A DNA stretch of 64,000 nucleotides from an uncultured Vampirovibrio sp. (GCA_910584405.1 CAJUAL010000001.1:186001-250000); one strand, 5' to 3'. Counted from the first letter of the stretch, positions 41,501 through 49,705 are shown. Numbers and translations: made by a program. The notes: generated from the letters alone by a model not told the origin.

Positions 41501-42694
41501 TTATAATACCTCTGATTTCTTAGTTTTTTTGTTTAGTATTTTATTTTGATATTCTTCATCATAGTAAAATTTTGTTCCGTTGACAAAACTTTTAACAACA
41601 TTTTTAGCAAATACGTTTCTTGCAGACCAGTACGATGTGTGTGCAAAAAGTGCTGAGCGTTTTGACCAGACAGATGAATTATCATAAATTACGCCTGTCG
41701 GGGTTTCTATAGTTAAATCAAGTTTTTCTTCCAGTTGTTTTATTGTAAGATTGTTACTTGACGGAAAACCCAGCGGGTCTTCTCTAAAGTTTACCGTTAA
41801 AAAATAAATCCCGTTTTCTAAGATGTATTTTATCATGTATTTGTTATAGAAATTGATTTCGTAATCTTTATCGGCGATATCCGAGAAAAACAGCGGAATC
41901 GGACTTGCAAAGTTTACTACACCCTTTACGCTTCCTGCAGGTGCGCAGTATTTGTCTGTCATTTGGTCTGATTTTAGGTAATTTTCTTTAAGTTTTTCAG
42001 TATTTTGGTTAAGTACAAGGTGCCCCGTGTTTGTCATAACCCCGATATTTCCTTTGTCATGGGTTAATGCTGACAGGCATGTGTCTTTTTGGGGATTTTG
42101 TCTGACAAATTCCAGCATTTGCTCGTCTGTTTTAAGCGCAGTGAATAATTTTTCAAGATTAATGTAAGGTAATTTGTATAGTAAATACTGGTAAGTTACA
42201 AAAGTTCCTGCCGAGTATCCCCAAAGTATTACTTTTTGGTTATTTTTATCCTGAATTTTTACTCTTTCATTAAGCTCATCAAGAATCGGGAGCATGTTAT
42301 GAGTTTTTTGAACCCATATTGCATCATGTAAAAATTGAGTCAGTAAACTTCTTACTTCATAAGCCAATGTAGAACTTATTGCTTTTGAGATATTAAGTCT
42401 TTCTTTAACAAACTCTAAATCTGTTTTGCTGTCGTAGCCCCAGAAAAATATTTGCGGAACATCTTGTATTATAAGTTTGTTATCTTGCGACCATTTTTTT
42501 ATTTGAGCGTTATTTTCAAACTGTTTTTTCATCACGGGATGAAGTTTATTAACACCTTTTATGTACCAATCGCGCATTTTTTTGTCGTTGTTGTTTGAGC
42601 CGTTAATGTACATAAATGTAAGGTTAGCGTCTTGAGCACAAACCGCAGGTGAAATAATAAAGCTCAATAATATTAATAATAAAATCTTTTTCAT
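41501..42694 (-). CDS. Exported alpha/beta-hydrolase-like protein
   Basis: A 397-residue protein with a signal peptide (residues 1-20, ending AVCAQ). The motif VILWGYSAGTFVTYQYLL has the nucleophile elbow GxSxG of lipases and esterases and a following helix. The remaining sequence is diverged, so substrate and activity are open. The extended -10 TGCTAAAAT ends 7 nt before the ATG, suggesting a leaderless start of the operon 42694-39362. Confidence 0.72.
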   Translation of the reverse strand: MKKILLLILLSFIISPAVCAQDANLTFMYINGSNNNDKKMRDWYIKGVNKLHPVMKKQFENNAQIKKWSQDNKLIIQDVPQIFFWGYDSKTDLEFVKERLNISKAISSTLAYEVRSLLTQFLHDAIWVQKTHNMLPILDELNERVKIQDKNNQKVILWGYSAGTFVTYQYLLYKLPYINLEKLFTALKTDEQMLEFVRQNPQKDTCLSALTHDKGNIGVMTNTGHLVLNQNTEKLKENYLKSDQMTDKYCAPAGSVKGVVNFASPIPLFFSDIADKDYEINFYNKYMIKYILENGIYFLTVNFREDPLGFPSSNNLTIKQLEEKLDLTIETPTGVIYDNSSVWSKRSALFAHTSYWSARNVFAKNVVKSFVNGTKFYYDEEYQNKILNKKTKKSEVL

Positions 42695-42719
42695 AGTTAA
42701 GATTTTAGCATGATAATAT

Positions 42720-43565
42720 TTATTTTGCAGTTTTTAAAACATATCTTGCTGCTGCTGATGCAGGCTCAACTATGCTGTCATGAAAACGAACAGGGTAAAT
42801 ATCTGTCATGTGTTTTGCATCGTTTTTTACAATACAGTCGTTTTTCGAAAGTGAATTTGAGCCGGAAGTACAGGATACTTCTTTGTTTGGAAGTGATGAG
42901 CCGTTTACATCAATAAGACCTACGCACCAACTTAATTGATCAGCATTATCTGTTACCTGTTTACCTATTGGTAACGAGCATTCATCATTAGTCGCATATC
43001 GTTTGGGGATTCCGACAATTGTTCCGTCACTTAGAGTATAGGCTATATAATTCTTCCAGTCTTGTCTGTCTGAGTTTACTGAAAACCAAGGACCAACTGT
43101 TACTGTATAATTTTTCCCATCCTTCATTTTTATATCTGTTAATTTATTATAAAAAGTTATTCCTGTAAGTGTTCCGTTTAGTAATGCGCAAATTGTCATG
43201 GAGTTTTCTGGGTTTTCAATACCACCATTAGAGCCGCATTTTGTAGCAGTTGCATAGTCAAATCCGTATTGGGCTTGTGACATTTTTGCGGCTTGCGATA
43301 GGGTTGATATTGTTTTTTTGAACCGGGAACGATATTTTTGAGAATTAGTGTTAGCAATAAGCGTCGGGATAGTCATCGCGGCGACAACACCTATTATTCC
43401 AAGGGTGATTAAAACCTCTGCGAGAGTAAAAGCTTTCTTATGGTCATTCTGACGAACGTCAGAATCTATCAATGTTGATTCTTCCCGTAAGGGGCTTACA
43501 TTGGTATTGATAGACTCCGTGTCGCTGCACGGAGTGACATTTTTTGTGCATTTGCTTATTTTCAT
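42720..43565 (-). CDS. Type IV prepilin-like protein with a long repeat-derived leader
   Basis: A 281-residue protein. The prepilin motif KAFTLAEVLITLGIIGVVAA begins only at residue 44, because the leader is about 45 residues long. Residues 10-20 and 32-41 of this leader are coded by two copies of a palindromic repeat (43507-43538 and 43443-43472). The soluble part contains paired Cys (ATKCGSNGG, MTICALL, EVSCTSG, KNDCIV). The leader would be cut off by prepilin peptidase, so the insertion may be harmless. A divergent XRE gene begins at 43680. Confidence 0.88.
   Translation of the reverse strand: MKISKCTKNVTPCSDTESINTNVSPLREESTLIDSDVRQNDHKKAFTLAEVLITLGIIGVVAAMTIPTLIANTNSQKYRSRFKKTISTLSQAAKMSQAQYGFDYATATKCGSNGGIENPENSMTICALLNGTLTGITFYNKLTDIKMKDGKNYTVTVGPWFSVNSDRQDWKNYIAYTLSDGTIVGIPKRYATNDECSLPIGKQVTDNADQLSWCVGLIDVNGSSLPNKEVSCTSGSNSLSKNDCIVKNDAKHMTDIYPVRFHDSIVEPASAAARYVLKTAK
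43443..43538. repeat. Inverted pair of palindromic repeats inside a pilin gene
   Basis: Copy 1 (43443-43472) is GTCA + a 20-bp palindrome + CTATCAA. Copy 2 (43507-43538) is TTGATAGA + a 22-bp palindrome + TGAC. The flanks are the same in opposite orientation while the palindromic cores differ. The same family occurs at 44717-44748. Confidence 0.8.
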
Positions 43566-43619
43566 AATCTTTCCCTCTTATGTTAATTTATTAAACAATA
43601 TCTTTGCCTATAAGTCATG

Positions 43620-43648
43620 ATATTAATCTATAAATCAATATTTGTCAA
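43620..43648 (-). promoter_or_regulatory. Promoter of the pilin gene, TTGACA-N17-TAATAT
   Basis: On the minus strand TTGACA (43648-43643), 17 bp, TAATAT (43625-43620). TTGACAAATATT is shared with the promoter at 316-344. Read on the plus strand, TTGTCA lies 19 bp before the TAAAAT of the XRE gene, as at 375. Confidence 0.7.
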
Positions 43649-43679
43649 TCTGAACTTTTGTTAATCTAAAATGTACAAT

Positions 43680-43889
43680 ATGATTAAAATAAGACTTAGA
43701 GAGTTAATGTGGGAGAAAAATATTTCTGCTGTTCAAATCCAAAAGGAAACAGGGATACATGCTGCAACGATTTCAAGAATTATAAATGGTAAACATAATA
43801 ATCTTGGTTTGGATACTATTGATAGGTTATGTGAAGTTTTAGATTGCAAATTATCGGATTTGCTTATTTATGAGCGTGTTAACAAATAA
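43680..43889 (+). CDS. Small XRE/Cro-family HTH regulator paired with a pilin gene
   Basis: A 69-residue single-domain regulator, MIKIRLRELMWEKNI followed by AVQIQKETGIHAATISRIIN and LDTIDRLCEVLDCKLSDLLI. It aligns along its whole length with the protein at 375. I use the ATG at 43680, with TAAAAT 7 nt upstream and no ribosome binding site; an ATG at 43671 is in the same frame. It probably controls the divergent pilin gene (positional inference). comF follows 21 bp downstream with its own -10 box. Confidence 0.87.
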   Translation: MIKIRLRELMWEKNISAVQIQKETGIHAATISRIINGKHNNLGLDTIDRLCEVLDCKLSDLLIYERVNK

Positions 43890-43910
43890 TTCTTGTGCTA
43901 AACTTTTATT

Positions 43911-44561
43911 ATGAAAAAGTTTTTTCTTGATTTGTTGGATTGGATATATAAGAAGAAGTGTTATTTTTGCAGAAGTTCTAAAGAATCTGTCAAAATGTGT
44001 TCAAAATGTTTTGACGAGTTGGAATTTTTACCTGTTGAGGTTAATAGAACACTTTGCGGTGGTGTGAAAGTTTATTGTGCGGGAGTTTATTCAAAGTATC
44101 TGCAAAAAATGATAAGAGGGTTAAAATATCACGGGCAAAGAGATTTGGCTTATTATCAGGCAAAATTTATGTGGCAGTACTGGGAGATGCTTGATTTACA
44201 AGATGATTATGTTATTGTTCCCGTTCCTATTTATCCTAAACGCAAAAAGAAGCGTAAATATAATCATATGGAACTTGTTGCTATGGAATTTTCAAAAATT
44301 TCAGGATACGAGGTTAATTTAGAGTTAGTTAAGCGTGTTAAAGATACTAAGGCTCAATATAATCTTAATAAAGCTCAAAGAATGTTGAATTTATCAAAAG
44401 CGTTTGAGGTTGATAAGAGTAAATATCAGGGCGGCAAGATTTTAATACTTGATGATATATGTACAACAGGTTCGACATTTGATGAAATGGTGAGAGAATT
44501 TAATAATGCAGGTATTTGTGATATAACTTGTTTTGCGACAACAACACCATGGGAGGGGTAA
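43911..44561 (+). CDS. comF: ComF-family phosphoribosyltransferase-like protein
   Basis: A 216-residue protein with an N-terminal Cys pair region (KKCYFCRSSKESVKMCSKC), the middle VPVPIYPKRKKKRKYNHMEL, and a C-terminal PRTase loop ILILDDICTTGSTFDEM. ComF is needed for DNA uptake during natural transformation in several bacteria, and comM and pilins are also present here. An extended -10 box TGCTAAACT ends exactly 6 nt before the ATG, so the mRNA may be leaderless. Confidence 0.93.
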   Translation: MKKFFLDLLDWIYKKKCYFCRSSKESVKMCSKCFDELEFLPVEVNRTLCGGVKVYCAGVYSKYLQKMIRGLKYHGQRDLAYYQAKFMWQYWEMLDLQDDYVIVPVPIYPKRKKKRKYNHMELVAMEFSKISGYEVNLELVKRVKDTKAQYNLNKAQRMLNLSKAFEVDKSKYQGGKILILDDICTTGSTFDEMVREFNNAGICDITCFATTTPWEG

Positions 44562-44623
44562 AGATTTATATTTAAGGAATTTTTTGTTATTCTTAATTTT
44601 GTCATTAGTGAACCAAAAATTTT

Positions 44624-44748
44624 GTCATTCTGGACTTGATTCAGAATCTTAAAATTTTTGAGTGAGCTTGTGTGTATAGTTAATTCAGAATTTTCAAAAA
44701 TTTTTAAACATTGACATTGATAGATTCCGGGTCGGAGCCCGGAATGAC
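44624..44748. repeat. Two palindromic repeat units between comF and 44768
   Basis: GTCA plus a 21-bp imperfect palindrome (44627-44647) and, 70 bp on, TTGATAGA plus the 22-bp palindrome at 44724-44745 plus TGAC. Flanks and layout match the pair inside the pilin leader at 43443-43538. The region 44562-44767 holds nothing else that I can identify. Confidence 0.75.
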
Positions 44749-44767
44749 AACAACATTAAGGTTTATT

Positions 44768-45079
44768 ATGATATTAGCGGAATTTTCAAAATATTTACAA
44801 GAGCATAACGACGAATTGCTAACCCGTCAAACTACACCGCTTAAGCTTTTGCACGAGTGGCTCAAATCAGTTATTAATAAAAATCCGAAAAATAATATTG
44901 ATAAAATTGTTCATAAAGAGATTTTATACTGTGAAAACGGGAATGGTGATTATTTGATTGTCGGCAAATCGGATAGCGGTCGGGTTTTGGTTTCGGCGCT
45001 TATCAAATTTGCAAAAAGTTACGATAATTATAACCATGCAAAGTGGATAGAGATGACCGAACGTACCTTCCGTAATTAG
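44768..45079 (+). CDS. Small uncharacterised protein
   Basis: A 103-residue protein of unknown function. It looks globular and alpha/beta (ILYCENGNGDYLIVGKSDSG then VLVSALIKFAKSYDNYNHAK), with no signal peptide. The ATG at 44768 has AAGG 7 nt upstream; the frame is open back to 44711, but that part is only the palindromic repeat. A small hairpin (TTAGGT/ACCTAA) follows the stop. Confidence 0.6.
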   Translation: MILAEFSKYLQEHNDELLTRQTTPLKLLHEWLKSVINKNPKNNIDKIVHKEILYCENGNGDYLIVGKSDSGRVLVSALIKFAKSYDNYNHAKWIEMTERTFRN

Positions 45080-45204
45080 GTGGCTGTACCTAAATCATTT
45101 ACTCCATGAAATAAAGTTTATCTTGCAAAGTTATACCGATACCCATACATTTACCCCAAATTCTTTACTGCATGTTAAGATATTAGGCACATTTAATATA
45201 TTTG

Positions 45205-45231
45205 TGCTATACTTTTATTAAAGGAGTATAG
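45205..45231 (+). promoter_or_regulatory. gyrA promoter with overlapping inverted repeat
   Basis: An extended -10 box TGCTATACT (45205-45213) is overlapped by a 10-bp inverted repeat (45207-45216 with 45222-45231, loop ATTAA, two wobbles). It could be an operator, or form a hairpin at the 5' end of the mRNA. Confidence 0.5.
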
Positions 45232-45247
45232 ACTGGAGGGAAGAGGA

Positions 45248-47800
45248 TTGACTCAGCAAAATATTTTTGATGACGGGAAAATTGTTTCTGTCAATATTAG
45301 AGAAGAAATGAAACGTTCATATATCGATTACGCGATGAGTGTAATTGTAGGTCGTGCATTGCCGGATGTTCGTGACGGTTTAAAACCTGTTCACAGACGT
45401 ATTCTATATGCAATGAATGAGCTTGGAATGTATCCTGATAAGCCGTTTAAGAAATGTGCGCGTATTGTCGGTGAAGTTCTTGGTAAATATCACCCGCATG
45501 GTGACAGTTCTGTTTACGAAGCTTTAGTACGTATGGCTCAAGACTTTTCTACAAGATATTTGATGGTTGACGGGCATGGTAACTTCGGTTCTGTAGATGG
45601 TGACGGAGCTGCTGCAATGCGTTATACAGAAGCCCGTATGCATAAAATTACCCAATCAATGCTTGCTGATATTGATTGTGAAACAGTTGAGTTTGAACCA
45701 AACTTTGACGGTTCATTACAAGAACCTTCCGTACTTCCTGTAAGACTTCCGATGTTGTTATTAAACGGTGTTTCAGGTATCGCGGTTGGTATGGCAACAA
45801 ATATTCCTCCGCATAACCTTTGTGAAGTTGTTGACGGTACGATTGCTTTGATTGATAATCCGAAAATTACTGTTGCTGAACTTATGGAACATATTAAGGG
45901 ACCTGACTTCCCAACAGCAGCTACAATTATCGGTTTAAACGATATTAAACAGGCTTACGAAACGGGCAGAGGTTCAATCAAAATGTCTGCTGTTGCAGGG
46001 TTTGAAGAAATTGCAGGCGGAGGCGGACGCCAATCAAGAACTGCTATTGTTATTACTGAAATTCCTTATCAGGTTAACAAAGCAATGCTTATTGAAAAGA
46101 TTGCTGACCTTGTTAAAGAACAAAGAATTAACGGTATTTCAGATATTCGTGACGAATCCGACCGTGAAGGTATGAGAATCGTTATTGAGCTTAAACGTGA
46201 CGCTAAACCTGATGTTGTTAAAAATAACTTGTTTAAATATACTCAATTGGCAACAACATTTGGTGTTAATATGGTTGCTCTTTGCGGTAAACAGCCTCGT
46301 TTGATGAATTTATATGAAGTATTAAACGAGTTTGTTGAACACAGAATCGAAATTGTTACAAGAAGAACTATTTTCTTCTTGAAAAAAGCTAAAATCAGAG
46401 CACATATTTTGGCAGGTTTAATCATTGCATTAGGTTCAATTGATGAAGTTATCGACCTTATCAAAAAGTCTAAAACAACAGATGATGCTCGCGAAGGTTT
46501 GATGAGCAGATTCGGGCTTGATGTTGATCAGTCAAACGCAATTTTGGAAATGCAATTAAGACGTTTGACAGGTTTGGAACAAGATAAAGTTAAGGCTGAA
46601 TATGACGAGTTATTGAAGAAAATTGCCGAATATGAATCAATTCTTGCAAGTCGTCAAAAAATTCTTGATATTATTAAAGCCGAATTATTAGAAGACAAAG
46701 AAAAATACGGTGACGATAGAAAAACTCAAATCTTACCGGAACAAGGCGAAGTTACTATTGAAGATTTGACACCAAATACTCCGATGGCAGTGTTTATTAC
46801 TCACCAAGGATATTTGAAACGTATTTCTCTTGATACGTTTGAACGCCAAAACCGTGCAACTCGCGGAAAATCAGGCATGAAGACTAAAGATGATGATGAT
46901 ATTCAACACTTCTTTACTGCAATGATGCATGATAAAGTGTTGTTCTTCTCATCAAAAGGTACTGTGTACAGCTTGAATGTATATGATTTCCCTGAAGGCG
47001 GACGTCAGGCAAAAGGCTTGCCGATTGTAAACGTTCTTCCGATAGATCAGGATGAAAAAATTACTGCGGTTGTTCCTGTAAGTACTTTCTCTAAAGAATT
47101 AAATCTTATCATGCTTACTAAAAAGGGTAATATCAAACGTATTGAACTTGATAATTTCTCTAATATCAGACGTAACGGTATTATTGCAATAGGTTTAGAC
47201 GAAGGCGACAGCCTGTGCTGGGTAAAACTTGCAACTGCAAAAGATGAAATTATTATCGGTACATCATGCGGTATGGCAATTAGATTCCCAATTCAGGATT
47301 TAAGACCTTTAGGCAGAAGTGCAAGAGGTGTAATTTCAATGAAATTACGTTCAGGTGACGAAATTGTAGGATGTGATATTGTTCCTCAAGATTATGATGC
47401 TGATTTGCTTGTTGTAACTTCTGACGGTTTTGGAAAACGTACAAAACTATCTGAATTCAGAAGCCAAAACAGAGGCGGATTAGGTTTGATCGCTACTAAG
47501 TTTAAATCAAGTACATCAAGACTTGTTGCTTTAACTATCGTAAGGGATTCTGATGATATTATGATGGTTACGGCAAACGGTGTTGTAACTCGTTTGAACG
47601 CAGGTCAAATTTCACAACAGGGGCGTCCTGCAACAGGTGTCAGAGCGCAAAACCTGAATGATAATGATGTGGTTTGCTCTGTTAACAAAATTATTAACCC
47701 TGATGAAGATGATGTAACAATAAAAGTTACACCGTCAGATCAGGCGCCGCAGGCAGAAGATGTTCAACAAACAAGTTTGCTTGAAGAACAAGGTGAATAA
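45248..47800 (+). CDS. gyrA: DNA gyrase/topoisomerase IV subunit A
   Basis: An 850-residue type IIA topoisomerase A subunit. The breakage-reunion domain has RALPDVRDGLKPVHRRILYA, the catalytic Tyr in AAMRYTEARMHKI and the GVSGIAVGMATNIPPHN motif. The C-terminal half has six-blade beta-pinwheel repeats. A GyrA-box-like QNRATRGKSGMKT is present, which I recall from cyanobacterial GyrA proteins. The start is TTG after GGAGGGAAGAGG. gyrB is not nearby. The acidic C-terminal tail is normal for GyrA. Confidence 0.95.
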   Translation: MTQQNIFDDGKIVSVNIREEMKRSYIDYAMSVIVGRALPDVRDGLKPVHRRILYAMNELGMYPDKPFKKCARIVGEVLGKYHPHGDSSVYEALVRMAQDFSTRYLMVDGHGNFGSVDGDGAAAMRYTEARMHKITQSMLADIDCETVEFEPNFDGSLQEPSVLPVRLPMLLLNGVSGIAVGMATNIPPHNLCEVVDGTIALIDNPKITVAELMEHIKGPDFPTAATIIGLNDIKQAYETGRGSIKMSAVAGFEEIAGGGGRQSRTAIVITEIPYQVNKAMLIEKIADLVKEQRINGISDIRDESDREGMRIVIELKRDAKPDVVKNNLFKYTQLATTFGVNMVALCGKQPRLMNLYEVLNEFVEHRIEIVTRRTIFFLKKAKIRAHILAGLIIALGSIDEVIDLIKKSKTTDDAREGLMSRFGLDVDQSNAILEMQLRRLTGLEQDKVKAEYDELLKKIAEYESILASRQKILDIIKAELLEDKEKYGDDRKTQILPEQGEVTIEDLTPNTPMAVFITHQGYLKRISLDTFERQNRATRGKSGMKTKDDDDIQHFFTAMMHDKVLFFSSKGTVYSLNVYDFPEGGRQAKGLPIVNVLPIDQDEKITAVVPVSTFSKELNLIMLTKKGNIKRIELDNFSNIRRNGIIAIGLDEGDSLCWVKLATAKDEIIIGTSCGMAIRFPIQDLRPLGRSARGVISMKLRSGDEIVGCDIVPQDYDADLLVVTSDGFGKRTKLSEFRSQNRGGLGLIATKFKSSTSRLVALTIVRDSDDIMMVTANGVVTRLNAGQISQQGRPATGVRAQNLNDNDVVCSVNKIINPDEDDVTIKVTPSDQAPQAEDVQQTSLLEEQGE

Positions 47801-47810
47801 AAATTAAAAA

Positions 47811-47846
47811 GCGGCGGAGATTTGAAAAATCTCCGCCGCCCTTTTT
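47811..47846. terminator. Terminator between gyrA and a convergent pilin gene
   Basis: A 13-bp perfect stem (GCGGCGGAGATTT / AAATCTCCGCCGC) with a 3-nt loop, with A-rich and T-rich flanks. It serves both strands; the T run contains the pilin stop codon. Confidence 0.9.
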
Positions 47847-48573
47847 ACCAAGGATAACTTTTATCAATAACCCAGCCTGCACGACGAATTTTTTCCGCAC
47901 AGCAAAAACCTGAGCCTGAACTTTTTCCGCAATGTTTTTCCAGTTCTTCATTTGTTAAATCTTTACATAAAGGGTAAATACTTCCTCCTTTAGTTTCATC
48001 ATTTACTCTTGTAAGAATGAATACATCTTTTCCTAAAATATTTGGACCTGTTGAACCGTTTAAGTCAACTATAACGTTTGGATTAGAGTCATAGTGTTCC
48101 ATATATCTGCCTGTTGGAAATATTACATATAAAAATCCGTCAGGAGTGTAAAAAGTTGTTCTGCTGCCAGTGTCAACAATTATTGTATTAACTAAGATTT
48201 TATTAGATGTATAGAATGGTTTTTCAGAATCATAGCCACACATTGTGTAATTTTCGCAGTATGTTGCAACTTTTAGGTATGGAGCCCAGTAAGTATTAAA
48301 ATATGAACGGGTACTAGGGAAAGTATCAGGTTCGCCTAATTCGTCAAATGATAATCTGTATGCTTGATTAAGGATAGATATTGCTTTTTGTAATTTAGTT
48401 ACGGTTGCTTTTTTCTGATGATTTGTAATCAAAGTCGGAATGGTCATCGCAGCAATAACCCCGATGATACCGAGGGTGATTAAAACCTCAGCTAAAGTAA
48501 ATCCTGCTTTAGCGATAACCTGTAGCAAATTTACGTGCGTAGCACTTTCAGCCAAAGTAAAACCTTTTCGCAT
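47845..48573 (-). CDS. Type IV prepilin-like protein with a duplicated cleavage motif
   Basis: A 242-residue protein. The N-terminus reads RKGFTLAES at residues 2-10 and then again KAGFTLAEVLITLGIIGV at 22-39, so there are two possible prepilin cleavage sites, and only the second is followed by a full hydrophobic helix. The 13 residues between (ATHVNLLQVIAKA) look like an insertion. The C-terminus RRAGWVIDKSYPW matches the GWxIxKxYPW end of the pilin at 28440. The divergent partner at 48682 is a HTH protein. Confidence 0.88.
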   Translation of the reverse strand: MRKGFTLAESATHVNLLQVIAKAGFTLAEVLITLGIIGVIAAMTIPTLITNHQKKATVTKLQKAISILNQAYRLSFDELGEPDTFPSTRSYFNTYWAPYLKVATYCENYTMCGYDSEKPFYTSNKILVNTIIVDTGSRTTFYTPDGFLYVIFPTGRYMEHYDSNPNVIVDLNGSTGPNILGKDVFILTRVNDETKGGSIYPLCKDLTNEELEKHCGKSSGSGFCCAEKIRRAGWVIDKSYPW

Positions 48574-48630
48574 TTATTTCTCCTTATATAATAGTTCGAA
48601 TACGAACATTATTAATTAAATACAACTATA

Positions 48631-48659
48631 AATATAAAGTATTATATATAAAAAGTCAA
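48631..48659 (-). promoter_or_regulatory. Promoter of the pilin gene, TTGACT-N17-TATATT
   Basis: On the minus strand TTGACT (48659-48654), 17 bp, TATATT (48636-48631). The -35 box lies 7 bp from the TATAAT (48667) of the divergent HTH gene. An inverted repeat GTTCGTATTCGAAC lies downstream, near 48590-48606. Confidence 0.6.
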
Positions 48660-48681
48660 TAAAAGCTATAATTATTCTATT

Positions 48682-48894
48682 ATGAATGAAATTAAGGCGA
48701 AAATTAAGATGCTTGTTATTTCTCGCGGGATGACATTAAAATCTCTGGCTGAACAATTAACCAGACTTACAGGCGAAGAGTATTCTTATAACAGCCTTTT
48801 GGGGAAACTAAACAGAGAAAGTTTGTCTTTAAAAGAAGCAGGATATATTGCTCAAATTTTAGATTATAAATTAGAATTTACAGATATAAAGTAA
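48682..48894 (+). CDS. Small HTH protein between two pilin genes
   Basis: A 70-residue helical protein, MLVISRGMTLKSLAEQLTRL followed by YSYNSLLGKLNRESLSLKEA. It is a phage-type HTH relative of the protein at 52321: both have the pattern LxxKLxxExLxxxE and a C-terminal ILxxxxEx. It is divergent from the pilin at 47845 and 23 bp upstream of the pilin at 48918, so it may control both. A TATAAT ends 9 nt before the ATG, giving at most a very short leader. Confidence 0.75.
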   Translation: MNEIKAKIKMLVISRGMTLKSLAEQLTRLTGEEYSYNSLLGKLNRESLSLKEAGYIAQILDYKLEFTDIK

Positions 48895-48917
48895 ATGAAA
48901 GGAAAAAGAAGTAAATG

Positions 48918-49705
48918 ATGAAAAACCAGACTACAATTAGGATTTCGGGGGGGGTAACTCTTATTGCTCTTCTCTAACGGAAAATGAGCGGGATTTAAAA
49001 TGTTACAGCCATGATAAAAGAAAGGGTTTTACATTAGCGGAAACTTTAATTACCCTGGGTATTATTGGAATTGTTGCCGCAATGACTATTCCGACTTTGA
49101 TTACAAAAATACAAAAACGTAAGTTGGAAACTCAACTAAAAGCAACATATTCTGTAATTCAGCAGGCGATGAGAAATGCAGAAGGTGAAGGTTCTGATTT
49201 TCAGGCAGCTTTCGTTGATGGTTCTGATAAAGCTATGAAAGAATGGTTTGATGAATATATTGTTCCGAATTTAAAGATTGAAAGTGTTTGTTATAACAAG
49301 CCGGGGTGTTGGCATAAGCCCGGAGAAGCAAAGGATTTGCTTGGTATAAAAAATCCTTATGAGTACAATTATGGCTGGGGGGTTAATATTATAACTTTTA
49401 CAATAGCAAAGGGTGCTTGGTTTGATATGGACGGGTATCGTACGTCGGATTGTAAGAATCTGTTTGGTATAGACGCATCTTCTTGTCTGGTAATTTATTT
49501 TGATGTAAACGGAAATGCCAAGCCTAACAGAGTTGGGAAAGATATTTACGCGGTTGTTCAGACAGAAAAAGGACTTGTTCCCGCAGGTAGCGACAGAACA
49601 AAATGGCAAATTGACCAAAACTGTAATACTGGTAACGGGTATTGGTGTTTGCAGAAAGTTAAAAACGAAGGTTGGACAATTAGCGAAAAAGTTTTAAAAA
49701 GGTAA
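48918..49705 (+). CDS. Type IV prepilin-like protein with a G8 tract out of frame
   Basis: The pilin (KGFTLAETLITLGIIGIVAA then a Cys-rich soluble part ending EGWTISEKVLKR) is intact from 48941 to 49705, but has no start in its frame. ATG 48918 (or 48915) encodes MKNQTTIRISGG and then stops at 48977. The two frames meet at eight G residues (48947-48954). One extra G would fuse them, giving a leader with GGGNSYCSSLTENERDLKCY. The first 50 bp of the gene match the pilin at 27629, tract included. Transcription probably continues from the HTH gene 23 bp upstream. Confidence 0.75.

Noticed and set aside
43725..43745. tRNA T-arm-like GTTCAAATCC
   Set aside because: It lies within the HTH codons of the XRE gene and no acceptor stem or anticodon arm can be built around it.
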